Source: Rhodamnia argentea
Taxonomy: Eukaryota; Streptophyta; Magnoliopsida; Myrtales; Myrtaceae
DNA length: 64,000 bases
Direction: 5' to 3'
NCBI RefSeq assembly: GCF_020921035.1
Contig: NC_063150.1
Location: 9,114,001 to 9,178,000, forward strand
In this document: one piece after another, positions 61,359-64,000 of the stretch
Numbering within the stretch: the first letter of the stretch is position 1
How the letters are laid out: every line of letters begins with the position of its first letter
Made by a program: the position numbers and the translations under genes
Notes under the pieces: model-generated
The model's database searches: none
Told to the model about the DNA's origin: nothing
Seen by the model: only the letters and a program-made list of their open reading frames with translations

Positions 61359-61847
61359 TAAGTTTTAAGACTTTAAATACACATCTAAAAGATAAATTAA
61401 TTGAAAAAGCCAATTACCTGTCAATAAAAGAAGGTAAAAGACATTATAAATTTTAGCTCGCTTATTAATAAGATAAATAAATCTGTCATTTCTTGCAATC
61501 TCTTTTCGAATTGGGTATGGCTTCGACTATTCCTCATCCTCAAGCAAACGAAGTGTGTATATTTCCTAGATCTTCGTCAATAATGATATGGGACGATAGT
61601 CTCGTCGATCAAGAGATCGCTTCCATTAGATTAGCAAGGGCTTGGCCTTGAAAAAATTCTTCACGTTGGTATTTCTCAAATCCAACTTTGGTCGGCTCTC
61701 GGACAAGCCTGGAAACGAGTCGAGGTTATATATCAATGTCACTTCGTAATCCGATGATGCATATTTTTATTTTATTCAACAAAGAAAGGAATGAGAAGGG
61801 ATGACCCGGCTTAAATTGGATATGATATAGTTTTTTTTATTGGTTTG

Positions 61848-62034
61848 ACATTAATAAAATTTTGAAAAGTATAAAAATAATATTAAAAATTTGCCATATC
61901 AGTACCGACCAGTCAAATGGATTGAATTGGCATAAGCGCAAGAGGTTAATGGCTGAATTGATTAAAAAAAAAATTTATGACTGAACTGGCACAATTACAA
62001 TATGTTTAGGACTTTTTTGATAATCCTTCCTTTG
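61848..62034. repeat. Half copy of fold-back family 1 (copy F)
   Basis: Only the right arm is present: 'ACCGACCAGTCAAATGGATT', 'GACTGAACTGGCACAATTAC' and 'ATGTTTAGGACTTTTTTGAT'. It is preceded by unrelated AT-rich sequence. Confidence 0.5.
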
Positions 62035-62359
62035 ACAAACACCCTATTTTCAACTCGAAATCGTATATCTATACCCGTGCAAAAGGGACTAGGGATAAAC
62101 GATTCAATGTATATTTTTATGTACTCGCAGGTCTTGTATTGGATTTATTATGAATTTCAAACATTTATCGGTCGAAATGTATTGTTTCTTTTTTACTTTT
62201 TTCTTAAAATTTAAAAGCCATTATCAAATAATGTCCACATTTGTGATTGGCTAGAGCTATTACGATGTGGAAGTAGACGAGGCAAGTGTTCCGATCCTCC
62301 ATTTAGCCTTATTTCCAATGCGGGTTCTCCACTCTTTGACATTCCCTACTCTTCTCATG

Positions 62360-64000
62360 TTCGTCGTTCCACCCATGTAAGTCAAATCTTCTACCCGGAT
62401 TCGTTATTTCCATTGTTATTCTACTATTGCTTCTTTTCACAAGCCACGCACGTATAGAGAAGCTACTACTATTCCTCTTTGGCAGCATGCAATGACAGAT
62501 AAGATGCAGGCTTTAGGCAAACCACGTACTGGTAATTTAGTTGATTTGTTTCTTGGTAAGTCTGATGTTGGTTGTTTATGGACGTCTAAGGTTAAAATGA
62601 AGTCAAATGGCACCATGGACCGCTACAAAGCTAGGCCAATAGCGAAAGGCTTTACTTAGAGATATTGAATTTGACTATAAAGAGACCTTTGCTCTTGTTA
62701 CGCGCCTTACTTTCGTTCGCATTCTTCTTGTGTTGCTATGGTAAAGTGCAGGTTTCTTTTCCGCATGGATCTCAAAAATGCAATCATACGATAGCAATCT
62801 CGTCGAAGAAGTCTACATGATACATTTCCTTGGTCACACTCGTCCTCCCGACAAGTTGAGTCAATTACGTCGAACATTATATTGCTTGTTATTAGGATGT
62901 ACATGTGAGTTGTATTAAAAAATATCACACGTTGAAGAATTGATGTGTTGTAGAGAAGTTAATATATCTTAATTTGCCCATAGCTCATTGGCTTAAGCTT
63001 TTACGTGAATGTGGATCCAACTGAATATATTAACAAGCTTAGATTTGAGCTCATTCTTGGTGATCTCTCCAGGTAAAAGGTATCGAGTTTCTGATACACG
63101 CTTCCTAACACTTGTAATAGGCTCCTTGTTTATGGTATTATAAATTTAGATCAACCATGGAATCTCTTGGTTTTAAATTCAATCTGTATCACCATGCTCT
63201 TTTTATTCGAAAAACATCTCGTGAATCTAATAAGCTGCTCTTGTATGTGGATGACATGGTTATTACTGGAGATTTCTATTGCATTTCAAAATTCCAACAA
63301 TTTCTCAGTCAACAGTTTAAAATGAACGATCATGGGCGACTCATCTACTTTTTAGGCTTGGATGTTACTTCATATTCCTCTCTTATTATTTTTTTCAAGC
63401 CAGTCACTAACAAGGTCGCTCCTAATCTTATTGAGACCGATGTCAAATTTGATGCCAAAGATAGGACTTTTCTTCGAACCGATACATAGTTGGTGGACAG
63501 TCTTATCTCCTACTGTTACTCCTCCTGAAACCACTAATGTTGTTTATGTGTCAATTATTTCATGATAAAAAGTCACAACCGGCTCATTTTTTTTGTTGTC
63601 CTTCGAATTCTTCGCTACGTCAAGGTTATTTTATTTCACAATCTTCACTTTTTTTTCGCACGCTATCTTGAAGTTGACTTCTTATTCTTATGCTAGCTGG
63701 GCTGGTGACCTCTAGTATCGTTGCTCCACTACAAACTATTGCTTTTTTCCTTGGTAACTCTCTTAATTTATGGCATAGCAAGAAACGGGCCACTATCGAT
63801 CGGTCTAGTTCAGAAGCACAATATTGCACTCTTATGTTATGGTTGAAATAATTATTGGAAGGCATGAGATACCGTCATAATGGAGGAACCGTAATTTGCT
63901 GTGACGATCGGACTACTCTCCATATAACTCACGATAAAGTTTTCCACGAGTGCACCAAACGCAATGAAATCATCATTAGGTAGCGTGTGTGTTTTGACGT
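62360..64000 (+). mobile_element. Decayed Ty1/copia retrotransposon polyprotein, runs off the window
   Basis: Fragments in the order of a copia pol region are spread over frames with many stops. REATTIPLWQHAM and MDRYKAR.IAKGFT are pre-RT and RT start (about 62458-62660). RMDLKNAI is at about 62763-62786. LYVDDMVITG is the RT catalytic motif with the Asp pair at 63250-63255. The RNase H region has SYASWAG, LWHSKKRATIDRSSSEAQY and FHECTKR.EI (about 63690-63980). Frameshifts and stops exclude activity. The element continues beyond base 64000, so its 3' LTR cannot be judged. Confidence 0.85.

Noticed and set aside
1-64000. CRISPR arrays, bacterial operons, organellar DNA insertions
   Set aside because: No regular short repeats with unique spacers, no bacterial-type gene clusters and no recognisable plastid or mitochondrial genes were seen.

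Overview
The window looks like nuclear DNA of a eudicot plant. Genes have spliced, short GT-AG introns, the proteins match plant families (HAN-type GATA factor, plant U1-70K, VPS39, TauE/SafE transporter, At1g67623-like F-box protein), and AT-rich intergenic DNA is full of small transposon remnants. The repeat style hints at Myrtales, but that is an impression and I did not test it. No CRISPR array, operon, rRNA gene or intact tRNA gene was seen.

Layout. 1-29 kb is gene-poor and repeat-rich. It holds a HANABA TARANU-type GATA gene (4449-5757, +), a SINE with target-site duplications (7773-7923), a PPR-like relic (about 11.1-11.6 kb), a 109-aa secreted peptide gene (13814-14143, -) with a frame-broken paralogue 4.3 kb away (18406-18713, +), a Mutator-like element with a 9-bp target duplication (16431-17769), an F-box gene (21460-22710, +) and an intron-bearing, decayed PYROXD2-like oxidoreductase pseudogene (about 23.3-27.8 kb, +).

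29-59 kb is the gene-rich part. It contains an intronless METTL21-type methyltransferase (29002-29883, +), VPS39 (30614-38999, -, 12 exons, 1008 aa), a 65-aa conserved small protein (41484-41835, -), a sulfite exporter TauE/SafE family protein (43255-47070, -, 11 exons, 517 aa, one GC-AG intron) and U1-70K (52510-59077, -, 10 exons, 480 aa). I joined these models by eye from reading frame, splice sites and family similarity. Every exon junction keeps phase.

59-64 kb is again repeat-rich and ends in a decayed Ty1/copia polyprotein that runs off the right edge.

The genes do not form one pathway. They act in floral and meristem patterning (HAN), splicing (U1-70K), vacuole and endosome tethering (VPS39), anion export (TauE/SafE), protein methylation, ubiquitin ligation and probably peptide signalling. 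The most interesting points are the peptide gene and its dead paralogue, the weak 5' splice sites in the gene for a U1 snRNP protein, the MULE-like element, the repeated fold-back element family, and a 5S-like LTR with a perfect 17-bp hairpin. I found no clear new multi-gene system.
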